A stretch of 64,000 nucleotides of DNA from Paenibacillus paeoniae (GTDB lineage: Bacteria > Bacillota > Bacilli > Paenibacillales > Paenibacillaceae): the NCBI RefSeq assembly GCF_003388735.1, contig NZ_QUBQ01000001.1:2108001-2172000 (forward strand). The letters run 5' to 3'. Made by a program: the position numbers and the translations under genes. This document shows, in pieces, positions 24,855 through 34,413 of this stretch. The first letter of the stretch is position 1. Each line of letters opens with the position of its first letter. The notes beneath the pieces were generated by a model. That model saw only the letters and a program-made list of their open reading frames with translations, searched no databases and was not told where the DNA came from.

Positions 24855-24911
24855 CTGTTCATAATTATAGCGCAGCCGCGTGCTGCGCCAATTCTAGGAG
24901 GCCTGTTTTAC

Positions 24912-26504
24912 ATGTACAAAGTGCTAGTATCCGATCCCATAAGTGATCTTGGGATCCAACAGCTTGTCGAAGCAACTGACATTATCGTCGACAAGAATCC
25001 TGGTTTAACAGAAGACGAATTAGTAGCAATCATTGGCGATTACGATGCTTTGCTCGTCAGAAGCCAGACGCGAGTAACTGCAAAAATTATGGAAGCCGGC
25101 AAAAAGCTTAAAGTCGTTGGACGAGCTGGCGTTGGTGTCGACAACATCGATCTGGGTGCAGCTACTGAGCGCGGCATTATCGTCATCAATGCGCCGGACG
25201 GGAACACCATTACAACCTGTGAGCACACATTTGCTATGATGATGGCTGTTGCACGCCATATTCCACAAGCATACATGAAAACCGTCAACGGCACATGGGA
25301 CCGCAAATCTTTCCTTGGCGTTGAGCTTCGCAACAAAACGCTGGGCGTACTTGGCATGGGCCGTATAGGCAGTGAAGTAGCCAAGCGCGCCAAGGCATTC
25401 GGCATGTCCATTATGGGGTATGACCCGTTCATGACTGAAGAGCGCGCTGAAAAACTCGGCATTAAGCTAGCCAGCGTAGACGAGATCATCCGTGCGGCTG
25501 ACTTTATGACCGTCCATACACCTCTTACACCAGAAACGCGCCATATGATTGGCAAAGATCAATTTGCTGTGATGAAACCAGGCATGCGGATCGTCAACTG
25601 TGCACGCGGCGGAATTATCGATGAGATTGCACTTGTTGATGCGATTGACCAAGGTATCGTTGCCGGTGCAGCTTTCGACGTATTTGAAGTGGAGCCTCCA
25701 ACCGAGGATCATCCTTTCCTGAAGCATCCGAAAATTATTGTAACGCCGCATCTTGGCGCATCTACAATCGAAGCACAAGAAAACGTGGCAATCGATGTAT
25801 CGGAGCAAGTTCTTCATATCTTGCGCAATGAGCCGTTCATGAATGCTGTGAACATGCCTCCGATTCCTGCGAATCTTCAAAGCAAGCTGCAGCCTTACTT
25901 CACGCTTGGCGAGAAGCTTGGCAGCTTTATTGCTCAATCGACGGAAGGCGCCGTGCAAGAAATTGTCGTCAGCTACTCCGGAGAGCTTGCAGAAGTCGAT
26001 ACTCAGCCGCTTACGCGCTATATTGTTCGCGGAGTCTTGTCTCATCATCTTGGACAAGAGCAAGTTAACGTGGTCAACTCCATGCACCTTGCAAAAATTC
26101 GTGACGTTAATATCGTCATCCAGAAATCGCATGCATCCAAAGACTTTACTAACCTGGTGACAGTAGCTCTTCGCACAAAGAAAGAAGAGCATGTCGTTGC
26201 CGGCACATTGCTGACAGGCTACGGCCCTCGTATCGTTCAGATCGACAAGTATCCTGTTGATGTTACGCCGGAAGGCAATCTGATCCTGATCTCGCATAAC
26301 GATAAACCGGGCATTATCGGCCGTGTTGGTACGCTGCTTGGCAGCAATGATGTCAACATCGCTACGATGCAGGTTGGTCGTCTGCTTGAGGGCGGATCCG
26401 CAATCATGGTTCTGCGTGTAGACAAAGGTACGCCGAAAGAAGTTCTGTTGCAGCTCACAAGCATGCCAGAGCTGAATACGGCGAAAGAAATCATTCTGCC
26501 GTAA
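24912..26504 (+). CDS. serA: D-3-phosphoglycerate dehydrogenase
   Basis: First step of serine synthesis: oxidises 3-phosphoglycerate to 3-phosphohydroxypyruvate with NAD. The 530-aa long form has the substrate domain, the NAD loop GMGRIGSEVAKRAKAFGM (about residues 147-164), the catalytic Arg in NCARGGII and catalytic His in TPHLGAST, an intervening allosteric domain (about 315-450), and a C-terminal ACT domain (ISHNDKPGIIGRVGTLLGS) for serine feedback. The ATG at 24912 has AGGAGG at 10 nt; the upstream frame lies in the attenuator region. Monocistronic, with a terminator after it. Confidence 0.97.
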   Translation: MYKVLVSDPISDLGIQQLVEATDIIVDKNPGLTEDELVAIIGDYDALLVRSQTRVTAKIMEAGKKLKVVGRAGVGVDNIDLGAATERGIIVINAPDGNTITTCEHTFAMMMAVARHIPQAYMKTVNGTWDRKSFLGVELRNKTLGVLGMGRIGSEVAKRAKAFGMSIMGYDPFMTEERAEKLGIKLASVDEIIRAADFMTVHTPLTPETRHMIGKDQFAVMKPGMRIVNCARGGIIDEIALVDAIDQGIVAGAAFDVFEVEPPTEDHPFLKHPKIIVTPHLGASTIEAQENVAIDVSEQVLHILRNEPFMNAVNMPPIPANLQSKLQPYFTLGEKLGSFIAQSTEGAVQEIVVSYSGELAEVDTQPLTRYIVRGVLSHHLGQEQVNVVNSMHLAKIRDVNIVIQKSHASKDFTNLVTVALRTKKEEHVVAGTLLTGYGPRIVQIDKYPVDVTPEGNLILISHNDKPGIIGRVGTLLGSNDVNIATMQVGRLLEGGSAIMVLRVDKGTPKEVLLQLTSMPELNTAKEIILP

Positions 26505-26543
26505 TTGTTTCACGAACAACAAGATTAATCGTTTTCCTTCAAC

Positions 26544-26576
26544 AAAAAAAGCGTTCCAGCGATGGAACGCTTTTTT
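26544..26576. terminator. Bidirectional terminator between serA and resE
   Basis: Perfect 8-bp stem GCGTTCCA / TGGAACGC with a 4-nt loop, A7 on the left and T6 on the right, so it works for the convergent serA (+) and resE (-) transcripts. Confidence 0.9.
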
Positions 26577-26619
26577 CTATATTCCCTTTGAATAGACAGT
26601 TCTCATGCATCCCTGACAA

Positions 26620-28083
26620 TTATTCTTTCCCTTCGACAGGAAGAAGAATCGTAAATGTCGTACCCGTCGCTGCAGTACTATCCACTTGAATTTTGCCATG
26701 ATGAAGTTCAATCAAATTTTTGACGATAGCCAGTCCCAGGCCCGTACCGCCTGTTCGCTTCCTCGCCTTATCCGCCTTGTAGAATCTCTCAAAGATATAT
26801 GGGACATCCTCAGGGGGAATTCCTACCCCTTCATCGCTTATTTTGAGCTGGATATAAGGCTCCCCGCTTACAAGCAGATTCTCGGCTGCAATCGTAATGG
26901 ACTTCCCTGCCGGAGTATGGCGCAGCGCATTATCCATCAGATTCGTGAGCACCTGCTCCAGACGATCCTCATCCGCTTGCATCAAGGTCAGCAGTTTGTC
27001 CTCAGGGGCTTTGACATGAAGGGCTACTTCGCGCTCCTTGGCATAGACCTGGAACTTGCGATGAACTCTGCGAACGACAAGCCCTAGCTCAATCTCCTGG
27101 AAGTTCATCTCGACATGCCCCGCTTCCATCCGGGCAATATCAAGAAAGTCATTCACTAGTCTTCCCATCCTTAACGATTCGTCATGGATCACTTGGACCA
27201 GCTCTCTTCTTTCTTCCGGAGAAGCAACAATATCATCAAGCAGCGCTTCGCTATAGCCTTGCAGCATGGATAACGGCGTGCGAATTTCATGTGAGATATT
27301 GGCCACGAAGTCGCGCCTTAGCTTATCCAGCTTGTGCTCTTCCGTCACATTCCGGATGACGGCTACCGCTCCCCGAATGACGTTGCCGGACTGCAAAGGT
27401 GCCATCACGACAGACCATACGCTGCTATGCACATGTACCTTTTCGGTCAAGTCTTTGCCATCCTTCATCACATGCTGGAACAGCTGTCTCAATGGCATCG
27501 GAACGCCAGGAAAGAACGGGACATCCTCCATCGGCTCCTGCTCCCAAGCCGACTCCAGCGATGACCAGCCGCTAATGAGCAATTGGCCGCTTGGATTCGT
27601 CAAGATCACTTGGCCTTCTGAATCGAAAGTAATGACTGAGTCGCCCATACTCCGTAAAATACTGGACAGATGATTCTTCTCATGATTCAACGCATGAATA
27701 AGCTTATCCAGCTGCTCCGTCATATTATTGAACGTGATGGCCAACTGGCCGATCTCGTCAGAGGAGCTGATGTGTATACGGGTGCTGTAATCGCCTTGAG
27801 AGACGGAATCGGCGGCATTTTTCAGCTGAAGGAGCGGCTGTTGGATTTTGGCCGAGAGGAAAAAAGCAAAAAACGTAGACAATAGAAATCCGATAATGGC
27901 CGTAATGATAAACAGCACTTTAATAGCATGCGACGAATTCTCATCGAACCATATATCGATGTACTGGAGCAAAAAAACGCCGAGGATAAGAAGCACAACG
28001 GCGACCAACAACATGATGGTCGCCCACAGCTTGCCCACGACGCTATGCCATAGCAAACGCGCCAATCGATTCCAGAGCTTCAT
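26620..28083 (-). CDS. resE: Sensor histidine kinase ResE
   Basis: Membrane kinase of the ResDE system, which responds to oxygen limitation and nitric oxide. Domain order in 487 aa: TM1 (about residues 20-42), TM2 (57-78), HAMP (80-130), PAS (about 140-240), HisKA with the phosphorylated His in NISHEIRTPLSML (about 265) and HATPase_c with NALRHT, DEGVGIPPED and GTGLGLAI. The PAS lies between HAMP and kinase, as in Bacillus. Its start abuts the resD stop directly. The bidirectional terminator follows. Confidence 0.95.
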   Translation of the reverse strand: MKLWNRLARLLWHSVVGKLWATIMLLVAVVLLILGVFLLQYIDIWFDENSSHAIKVLFIITAIIGFLLSTFFAFFLSAKIQQPLLQLKNAADSVSQGDYSTRIHISSSDEIGQLAITFNNMTEQLDKLIHALNHEKNHLSSILRSMGDSVITFDSEGQVILTNPSGQLLISGWSSLESAWEQEPMEDVPFFPGVPMPLRQLFQHVMKDGKDLTEKVHVHSSVWSVVMAPLQSGNVIRGAVAVIRNVTEEHKLDKLRRDFVANISHEIRTPLSMLQGYSEALLDDIVASPEERRELVQVIHDESLRMGRLVNDFLDIARMEAGHVEMNFQEIELGLVVRRVHRKFQVYAKEREVALHVKAPEDKLLTLMQADEDRLEQVLTNLMDNALRHTPAGKSITIAAENLLVSGEPYIQLKISDEGVGIPPEDVPYIFERFYKADKARKRTGGTGLGLAIVKNLIELHHGKIQVDSTAATGTTFTILLPVEGKE

Positions 28084-28800
28084 TTATTTCGGTACCTCTA
28101 GCTTATAGCCTACGCCCCATACGGTCGTAATCATAGCCGCCGCCTCCGAGGACACTTTGTTCAGCTTCTCGCGCAGTCTCTTCACATGCGTATCTACTGT
28201 ACGCAGATCACCGAAAAACTCATAGTTCCATACATCTTTCAGCAGCTCTTCACGCGAGAACACTTTATCCGGCGACACGGCTAAATAATGCAGCAATTCA
28301 TATTCTTTCGGCGTCAGGCTGACCTCGTGTCCGCCAGCTGTGACGCGGTGTGCATCATGCTCAATGACGAGATGAGGAAATACAATATTATTGCTTGTAT
28401 TCAGCTCCTTCGTCAGGAAAGCGGTCGCGGATGAGCGTCTGAGAATCGCCTTTACCCGGTAGATGACTTCACGCGGACTGAACGGCTTAACGACATAATC
28501 ATCGGCACCCACTTCGAAGCCCTGAACGCGATTCATCTCTTCTCCCTTTGCAGTCAGCATAATAACAGGCGTCGCTTTTACTTGGCGCAGACGAGAGCAT
28601 ACTTCCACGCCGTCAATACCCGGCAGCATGACATCCAGTAAGATTAGCGCATAGTCGGTATTGGATGCCAGCCTTAAAGCGGTCTCCCCGTCTTCGGCTT
28701 CATCGATGACATAGCCTTCTTTCTCCAAATACATTTTCAGAAGACGGCGGATACGCTCCTCGTCGTCTACGACCAATATGCGATTTCCGTAGTCGGACAT
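28084..28800 (-). CDS. resD: Response regulator ResD
   Basis: OmpR/PhoB-family regulator, 238 aa: receiver domain (VVDDEERIRR acidic pocket, phosphorylated Asp in LILLDVMLPG, Lys in VVKPFSPRE) and C-terminal winged helix (LTPKEYELLHYLA to VWGVGYKLE). It controls resA-C, cytochrome and anaerobic respiration genes in B. subtilis. AAAGGAG precedes the ATG at 28800; a TTG three codons earlier is less likely. A TATAAT sequence at about 28827-28832, at the end of resC, could give resDE its own promoter, but no -35 is convincing. Confidence 0.96.
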   Translation of the reverse strand: MSDYGNRILVVDDEERIRRLLKMYLEKEGYVIDEAEDGETALRLASNTDYALILLDVMLPGIDGVEVCSRLRQVKATPVIMLTAKGEEMNRVQGFEVGADDYVVKPFSPREVIYRVKAILRRSSATAFLTKELNTSNNIVFPHLVIEHDAHRVTAGGHEVSLTPKEYELLHYLAVSPDKVFSREELLKDVWNYEFFGDLRTVDTHVKRLREKLNKVSSEAAAMITTVWGVGYKLEVPK

Positions 28801-28827
28801 GTCAAGCAACTCCTTTCAATAGCTCCA

Positions 28828-30087
28828 TTATACTCCGGAATAAGAATGCAAGCCTGCAATAATGAGGTTAACCCCAATAAGAGTGAACAAAACAATTACG
28901 AAGCCAATAACCGCAAGCCATGCGGAACGCAGACCCTGCCAGCCTCTCGATAATCGGAAGTGAAGATACGCACTGTAGAACAACCAGGTAATAAGCGCCC
29001 ATACTTCCTTCGGATCCCATCCCCAGAACCTGCCCCAGGCAATCTCTGCCCAGATCATCGCAAAGATAAGCCCGCCAAGTGTAAAGATTGGGAAGCCGAT
29101 TGCAATAGCCCGGTAGCTGATTTCGTCCAGATCATCCGCATCGATGCCTTCCATAACGGGATGAATGGCCGCGCCAAGACGCTTGCGGAGGATCAGGCGC
29201 AGAACGCCATATAGCAATGTTCCGGCGATAATGGACCATACAACTGTGTTGAGCTTGCGTCCTGCATTGACGCCATTCATCCAATAAGGTGCTTCGAATA
29301 ACGGCTTGTCCATGCCAAGGAATGATTGAAACTCTACAATTTGACTGTTATACGGCTGCACAATCGGAGGCAAATAATAGTTGACCGTATCCACAATCGT
29401 GGAGTCCTGGCCCTTATTGTCGATTAGCACTTTCTCTTGCGTGAACGACGCTTCATAGCCAGCAAAGCGGAAGCCGAAGACAGCGATGATAAAGCCAACA
29501 ATGACGATAATCGAATAAAGGGTGAATTCAACCCAAAATTGTGCTCGTCTCGCTTGCTTCGTCTTGTCCGTGAAGTTGATGACACGAAGCAGATACATGA
29601 GGCCGGCAGCAAAGCCGACTGCAAAAAATGCTTCCCCAAGCGCTGCCGTCGTCACGTGAACTTTCAACCACACGGAGTTCAGAGCCGGAATGAGCGGCTG
29701 AACCTCCTGCGGGAATACTGACGCATACGCAACAATAATAATGGTAAGCGGAATGGCGAACATGCCTAGCAACGGCTTGCGATACATCGCATAGACAATC
29801 GTATAGGCAATCATGATCGCCATACCCAGGAAAGTCATAAACTCGTACATGTTGCTTGTCGGAATCTGCTTGCCTCCGATCCAGCGTGTAAAGAAGAAAG
29901 TGAGATGAGCGACCAAACCAGCGGTCGACACGATAAAGGCAATTCTTCCCCAGCGCTTCTCATGCTGCTTGGGATCGCGGTTGCTCCACTTCTTGCCCGC
30001 TATGGCAATGACATAGAATAAGAAAGCAAAGCAATATAGAAAAAAGGCAACCATAAACGCATCACTGCTAAAGTCTAGTAAACTCAC
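28828..30087 (-). CDS. resC: Cytochrome c biogenesis protein ResC (CcsA/CcsB type)
   Basis: Polytopic haem-handling subunit of the system II cytochrome c synthase. The 419-aa protein has about eight or more membrane segments and the haem-binding WWD-type motif WGRFWGWDPKEVWALITW (about residues 350-367), plus flanking His residues in the membrane. It overlaps resB by 4 nt. With ResB it exports haem and attaches it to apocytochromes whose CXXCH cysteines ResA has reduced. Confidence 0.94.
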   Translation of the reverse strand: MSLLDFSSDAFMVAFFLYCFAFLFYVIAIAGKKWSNRDPKQHEKRWGRIAFIVSTAGLVAHLTFFFTRWIGGKQIPTSNMYEFMTFLGMAIMIAYTIVYAMYRKPLLGMFAIPLTIIIVAYASVFPQEVQPLIPALNSVWLKVHVTTAALGEAFFAVGFAAGLMYLLRVINFTDKTKQARRAQFWVEFTLYSIIVIVGFIIAVFGFRFAGYEASFTQEKVLIDNKGQDSTIVDTVNYYLPPIVQPYNSQIVEFQSFLGMDKPLFEAPYWMNGVNAGRKLNTVVWSIIAGTLLYGVLRLILRKRLGAAIHPVMEGIDADDLDEISYRAIAIGFPIFTLGGLIFAMIWAEIAWGRFWGWDPKEVWALITWLFYSAYLHFRLSRGWQGLRSAWLAVIGFVIVLFTLIGVNLIIAGLHSYSGV

Positions 30088-31760
30088 GCGTTTTTCCCTC
30101 CGTTATCTAGCGTCTTCGGATCAATCTCAATTCCAACCTTCTTCAAGGCGTGGGCAACGTCCGAACGCATGCCAAACCAGTTTTTGTTCGTATGGGCGCC
30201 AAGCACCAACTGCCCGTCATCGATGCGAAGCCAGATGCGGCGATGCTGCCAATACGAACCCATAATTAAGCCAAGCATAGAGAACACCGCACCTATCCAT
30301 AGATATGGAAGCGCCTTGTCCACACGTACGTTCAAATGAGTTGTCGCCTCAGAGAAGTCTACGTTTTCCATGCCGTCTACCCGAATCTGGATTTTGTCGG
30401 CGATTTCGCGATTTATCGTATCCTGCGCGAACTTCACCTTATCCTTCTGCATCGGGAAGTAGATGTATGGCTCTCCTTCTGGCTTAAGCCCTGGTCCCTT
30501 AACTGTAAACACAAAAGCTGGCGCATTCGGCTCCCGCGAAAGCGTTGTTGGCTTGCCTTCGCTATTGAGCGCAAATTCCATATAATTGGCGTACAGATCA
30601 AGCGTGAACGGTCCAAGCTTATGCTGGAGCGCCGAATCCTTCATAGGCAGATAGAACGGGCCATACTTCTCGCCCGACTGCTTGTCCTCCAAAATCGGGT
30701 TAACCGCGTTAAGTCTCGGTTTCAAGTCGAAGTCGAACTGGTAGAGCTTAAGTCCATCATAGACGAGCGGATGGTTCACAATAATATTGTGACGCTTCAC
30801 TTCCTCCAGAACCGGTTCCTTGAGCGGATCATTACAAACGCTCACACAAGCGTACAAGACAGCTTGCGTCTCATAGTTTTTAGCTCGCGCTTTTCCTTGA
30901 AGCTGCTCCGGAAGCTCGTCATCGGTATAGAACTCGATGATAAACTTCTCGCTCTTGATGTAGTAGTTCGTTCCTGCAATTTTGACCGTATCGCCATCGG
31001 GTACGCTTACATAAGCATCCATCTGCCAGCCCGGAATGCTTCGTGCCAGTATCGCTAGCAAGAACAGGATCAGACCAATATGGTTAATGTAAGGACCCCA
31101 GCGGCTGAATCTGTTTTTCTCCGCAAGGAGCGCCGTCCCTTGGCCTTCCTCTTGATGAACCTTGTAGCCTCTGCGCTTTAACTGCGTACCGAAGTTGGTC
31201 ATCCATTCTTTCGGATCGCCTCCAATATCGGCGGCAAACACCGTTTTCTGACGCGATATAAATTGGTGATGCTTGCGAATCTGCTGCTTATTAAGCGCGC
31301 GATACAGCGGCAACACCCGATCCAAGCTGCAAATAACTAGTGAAGTTCCGATCATGACGAGCAGACCGATAAACCACCAGCTTTCATATGTATGGGACAA
31401 GCCCAGCATATAGTAAAGCTTGCCCGGCAGACCATATGTCTGCTCATAATACGTAGACGGATCGAAATTATTAATGAACGTGCTCTCCTGCGGATAGATC
31501 GTACCCAGCATAGCTGTCAAGAACGTAATGACAATTAAGTAGATTGCAATCTTGACCGAAGAAAAGAAGCTCCAAATTTTATCAATCACCGTCTGATTGC
31601 TTTTCTGCGATCTGCGGGCCACCCCGTCATAACGCATCTCCAGCGGGGTATCGGATTGCTGCAGGTCCTTCAGGAGCGGCTTGCCGCATGACTCACACAG
31701 CACGGTACCGACCGCATTCTGATGACCGCACTCGCATTTTGTATTTTCTACCGTTAACAC
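30084..31760 (-). CDS. resB: Cytochrome c biogenesis protein ResB
   Basis: Partner of ResC in system II haem attachment, 558 aa. The N-terminus carries a small zinc ribbon, CEC...CESC (residues 9-25), also present in B. subtilis ResB. Four membrane segments (about 75-95, 130-150, 225-245 and 490-510) surround a large external domain of about 240 residues. GTG start at 31760 behind GGAGG. It begins 11 nt after resA and overlaps resC by 4 nt. Confidence 0.94.
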   Translation of the reverse strand: MLTVENTKCECGHQNAVGTVLCESCGKPLLKDLQQSDTPLEMRYDGVARRSQKSNQTVIDKIWSFFSSVKIAIYLIVITFLTAMLGTIYPQESTFINNFDPSTYYEQTYGLPGKLYYMLGLSHTYESWWFIGLLVMIGTSLVICSLDRVLPLYRALNKQQIRKHHQFISRQKTVFAADIGGDPKEWMTNFGTQLKRRGYKVHQEEGQGTALLAEKNRFSRWGPYINHIGLILFLLAILARSIPGWQMDAYVSVPDGDTVKIAGTNYYIKSEKFIIEFYTDDELPEQLQGKARAKNYETQAVLYACVSVCNDPLKEPVLEEVKRHNIIVNHPLVYDGLKLYQFDFDLKPRLNAVNPILEDKQSGEKYGPFYLPMKDSALQHKLGPFTLDLYANYMEFALNSEGKPTTLSREPNAPAFVFTVKGPGLKPEGEPYIYFPMQKDKVKFAQDTINREIADKIQIRVDGMENVDFSEATTHLNVRVDKALPYLWIGAVFSMLGLIMGSYWQHRRIWLRIDDGQLVLGAHTNKNWFGMRSDVAHALKKVGIEIDPKTLDNGGKNA

Positions 31761-31771
31761 GTGATGACCTC

Positions 31772-32302
31772 CTACAACTGCAACAATCTTTCCACTCGTT
31801 CTTCGATATCCTTCTCGAGCATGCCTCCGACCTTCACTTCCATCAGGGTCCCGTCAGGTTTAATGAAGAATGTAGTCGGATATTGCCGCAGCCCATAGCT
31901 GCGCTCCGTCTGACGATTCACATCCCGGAGGATAGGGTAGGACAGATTGAAACGGTTCACGAAATTGTTGACGGTGAGCGTATCCTCGCTCAAGTTAATC
32001 GCCAAAATGACTAAGTTGTGATCCTTCCACTTCTCATACTGCCTCTCGAATTCCGGCATCTCTCTGACGCATGGCTCGCAGAAGGTTCCCCAGAAATTGA
32101 CGACGACCGGCTTTCCTTTGAATTCAGCCAAGCTTCGGACGCTTCCATCGAGATCCGCAAGTGTAAACTCAGGCGGCTCGGCACCTACTTTAAGAAATCC
32201 TGTTCGGTCCTTCCCGAAAAACGTAGAGCCTATGGCATAACCGCCCAATATAAGCACAGCGAGCAAGATCACGATCTGTATCTTCTTGCGCGACTTACCC
32301 AT
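31772..32302 (-). CDS. resA: Thiol-disulfide oxidoreductase ResA
   Basis: Membrane-tethered thioredoxin-fold protein that reduces the haem-binding cysteines of apocytochrome c outside the cell membrane. In 176 aa: an N-terminal signal anchor (VILLAVLILGGYAIGSTFF), NFWGTFCEPCVREMPEF with the active CEPC pair (about residues 76-79) and the cis-Pro region QYPTTFFIKPDG. CEPC is the ResA signature. First gene of the res operon; a TATAAT at about 32345 could be its -10 but no -35 is clear. Confidence 0.95.
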   Translation of the reverse strand: MGKSRKKIQIVILLAVLILGGYAIGSTFFGKDRTGFLKVGAEPPEFTLADLDGSVRSLAEFKGKPVVVNFWGTFCEPCVREMPEFERQYEKWKDHNLVILAINLSEDTLTVNNFVNRFNLSYPILRDVNRQTERSYGLRQYPTTFFIKPDGTLMEVKVGGMLEKDIEERVERLLQL

Positions 32303-32387
32303 TTATGTATTCACCACCCGTTCTAATGACGCAACTGCCCTAGTTTCATTATAACGAAAAGTCGACGGCAATAACTGCCGCCGCCGA

Positions 32388-33131
32388 TTACTTTTTATGA
32401 ACTTTATGTGTCTTGGTTGCCGCAGCCAGAAGCTCTTTAACCTCTTGCGGCGTGAGATGCCGGAATTTGCCTCTGCCTAATTGCTGAAGTCCAAGTTCCC
32501 CGAATTTGATTCGTTTCAGACGGATAACTTTATGTTGAATCGCTTCAAACATACGGCGAACCTGACGATTGCGACCTTCATAAATCGTAATGGATATGGT
32601 TGCTTCATTCTTTTCGGTATCTACGTCATGGTACTCTACCTCAGCAGGCGAAGTCATGCCATCCTCCAGCTTAATCCCCTTCTGCAGCTGCTCTAGCGCC
32701 GAGCCGTGCGGTACGCCCTTCACGGTAGCATGATAAGTCTTCGGCACATGATGGCTTGGATGCGTCAGCATGTTCGCGAATTCCCCATCGTTAGTCAGCA
32801 ACAGCAATCCTTCGGTATCGTAATCGAGCCGGCCAACCGGGTAGACTCTTTCCTTGATGCCCGGCAAGAAATCGGTAACGGTCTTGCGCCCTTGCGGGTC
32901 CTTGGCGCTAGTAATAACGCCCTTCATTTTGTTCATCATCACGTAAATCTTCTTCTCGCCTCTGATCGGCTTTCCGTTAACGGAAATCGTATCAACCGCT
33001 ACGTCTGCTTTCACACCGAGCGTTGTTACTTTCTCGCCGTTAACCTCTACGGCGCCTGACAGGATAAGTTCCTCGCACTTTCGTCTGGATGCAATTCCTG
33101 CCTGAGCCAAAATCTTCTGTAAACGTTCCAC
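32388..33131 (-). CDS. rluB: 23S rRNA pseudouridine synthase RluB
   Basis: RsuA-family enzyme that converts a uridine in helix 89-90 region of 23S rRNA to pseudouridine. In 247 aa: N-terminal S4 RNA-binding domain (MERLQKILAQAGIASRRKCEE), catalytic Asp in GRLDYDTEGLLLLTNDG, and GRNRQVRRMFEA. A basic tail (AATKTHKVHKK) ends the protein. GTG start at 33131 with AGGTGA. It lies between spmB and resA as in B. subtilis. A weak hairpin with a short T-run (about 32350-32375) follows. Confidence 0.94.
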   Translation of the reverse strand: MERLQKILAQAGIASRRKCEELILSGAVEVNGEKVTTLGVKADVAVDTISVNGKPIRGEKKIYVMMNKMKGVITSAKDPQGRKTVTDFLPGIKERVYPVGRLDYDTEGLLLLTNDGEFANMLTHPSHHVPKTYHATVKGVPHGSALEQLQKGIKLEDGMTSPAEVEYHDVDTEKNEATISITIYEGRNRQVRRMFEAIQHKVIRLKRIKFGELGLQQLGRGKFRHLTPQEVKELLAAATKTHKVHKK

Positions 33132-33187
33132 TGCTCTTTCACCTCACTCTCCATCATAACGATATCGAGAGTAAAGCACAAGCTCCG

Positions 33188-33724
33188 TTACCTAAATATG
33201 TACAGACAAATCGCGATTGCAGCAAAAAAACCGACAATATCCGAAAATAAACCAACTTTGAGCGCATAACGCGTACGCCTTACCGCAATGGCTCCGAAGT
33301 AAACCGTCAAGACATACAGCGTTGTATCCGTGCTGCCTTGGATAGTTGAAGCAATACGCCCAATCATCGAATCTGGTCCATAGGTTCCGATCAAGTCCGC
33401 TGTAAAGGCTAGAGAACCCGCTCCTGTAAGCGGTCGAAGAATGCCAAGTGGCAGCACTTCGCTTGGTATGCCCATCCAGTCAAACGCCGGCTTGACGGCA
33501 GAGAGCATCAAATCCATCGCACCTGAAGCGCGAAACATGCTGATTGCGACCATCATTCCCACCAAAGGAGGAATAATCGATATCGCGGTTCCAAAACCGT
33601 CTTTCGCCCCTTCTACGAACGTCTCATAGACCGGTATTCGTCTTCGCATGGCCGCATACAAAGGGATAAATACGATAATCGCGGGAATCATCCATGATGA
33701 CAGCTTGGTGAATAGCTCATACAA
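33188..33724 (-). CDS. spmB: Spore maturation protein B
   Basis: Polytopic protein needed with SpmA for full spore-core dehydration and heat resistance. From a TTG at 33724 it is 178 aa, the B. subtilis length; that TTG has GGAGG at 8 nt, whereas an in-frame GTG at 33733 would touch its ribosome site. Nucleoside-recognition (Gate) domain with GFGTAISIIPPLVGMMVAISM and GSTDTTLYVLTVYFGA. Overlaps spmA by 8 nt. Confidence 0.93.
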   Translation of the reverse strand: MYELFTKLSSWMIPAIIVFIPLYAAMRRRIPVYETFVEGAKDGFGTAISIIPPLVGMMVAISMFRASGAMDLMLSAVKPAFDWMGIPSEVLPLGILRPLTGAGSLAFTADLIGTYGPDSMIGRIASTIQGSTDTTLYVLTVYFGAIAVRRTRYALKVGLFSDIVGFFAAIAICLYIFR

Positions 33725-34355
33725 CTTCGCCACCTCCAGACGGCTTGGTCAAAGGCGGTCTTGGTGTAATCGGCGGCGGCTGTGATCGGCTGCGGTACCA
33801 GCGATCTGCCAGAATGGCAGCGGCGGTTGCCACAATAGTTGCGGCCAGCGTCGTCCCAATTATTTCAGCCGGATTAGCTGATCCGTAGTTCATTCGAATC
33901 GCAATTAAGGTCGTGGGGACGATCGTAATACTTGATGTATTCAGCGCCAATAAAGTGCACATAGCTGGAGTAGCCGTATCCTTGTCTGGATTCAGTTTTT
34001 GTAGCTCCTGCATCGCTTTAATGCCCATAGGGGTAGCGGCATTGCCAAGACCGAACAGATTGGCGCTCAGATTGCTCATAATATAGCCAATGGCAGGATG
34101 GTCCTTCGGAATATCGGGAAAAAGCCAGCGCACGAGCGGCCGAAGCAGTCGGGCAAGCTTGGTGAGCAGCCCGGCATCTTCGGCAATGCGCATCATGCCA
34201 AGCCAAAAGACCATAATGCTAATGAGACCAAAGCTGACGGTTACGCCGGATTTGGCGCCGTCAAAGGCCGCTTGCGTCACCATATCCATTTTGCCGTTTA
34301 TGGCTGCGACCACTACACTTATGACAATAAAAAACAACCAAATCCAGTTTACCAT
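33717..34355 (-). CDS. spmA: Spore maturation protein A
   Basis: 212-aa Gate-domain membrane protein, partner of SpmB. Conserved blocks are MVNWIWLFFIVISVVVAAINGK, MSNLSANLFGLGNAATPMG and NTSSITIVPTTLIAIR. The C-terminus carries an extra Pro-rich tail (QPPPITPRPPLTKPSGGG) of about 25 residues. GGGAGG precedes the ATG at 34355. Follows dacB after 58 nt; dacB-spmA-spmB is the mother-cell operon of B. subtilis. Confidence 0.94.
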   Translation of the reverse strand: MVNWIWLFFIVISVVVAAINGKMDMVTQAAFDGAKSGVTVSFGLISIMVFWLGMMRIAEDAGLLTKLARLLRPLVRWLFPDIPKDHPAIGYIMSNLSANLFGLGNAATPMGIKAMQELQKLNPDKDTATPAMCTLLALNTSSITIVPTTLIAIRMNYGSANPAEIIGTTLAATIVATAAAILADRWYRSRSQPPPITPRPPLTKPSGGGEVV

Positions 34356-34413
34356 TATTGACTTCCTCCCCCACATCCCGAAACTAATGGTTATCCGGTT
34401 CCCCGTCCGGCTA

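Noticed and set aside
24690..24911. T-box or serine riboswitch before serA
   Set aside because: No T-box consensus (AGGGTGGNACCGCG) and too little sequence ahead of the terminator.
25467..26522. Minus-strand open frame of 351 codons opposite serA
   Set aside because: Shadow of the serA reading frame; composition is Cys/His/Arg-rich, no ribosome site and no recognisable domain.
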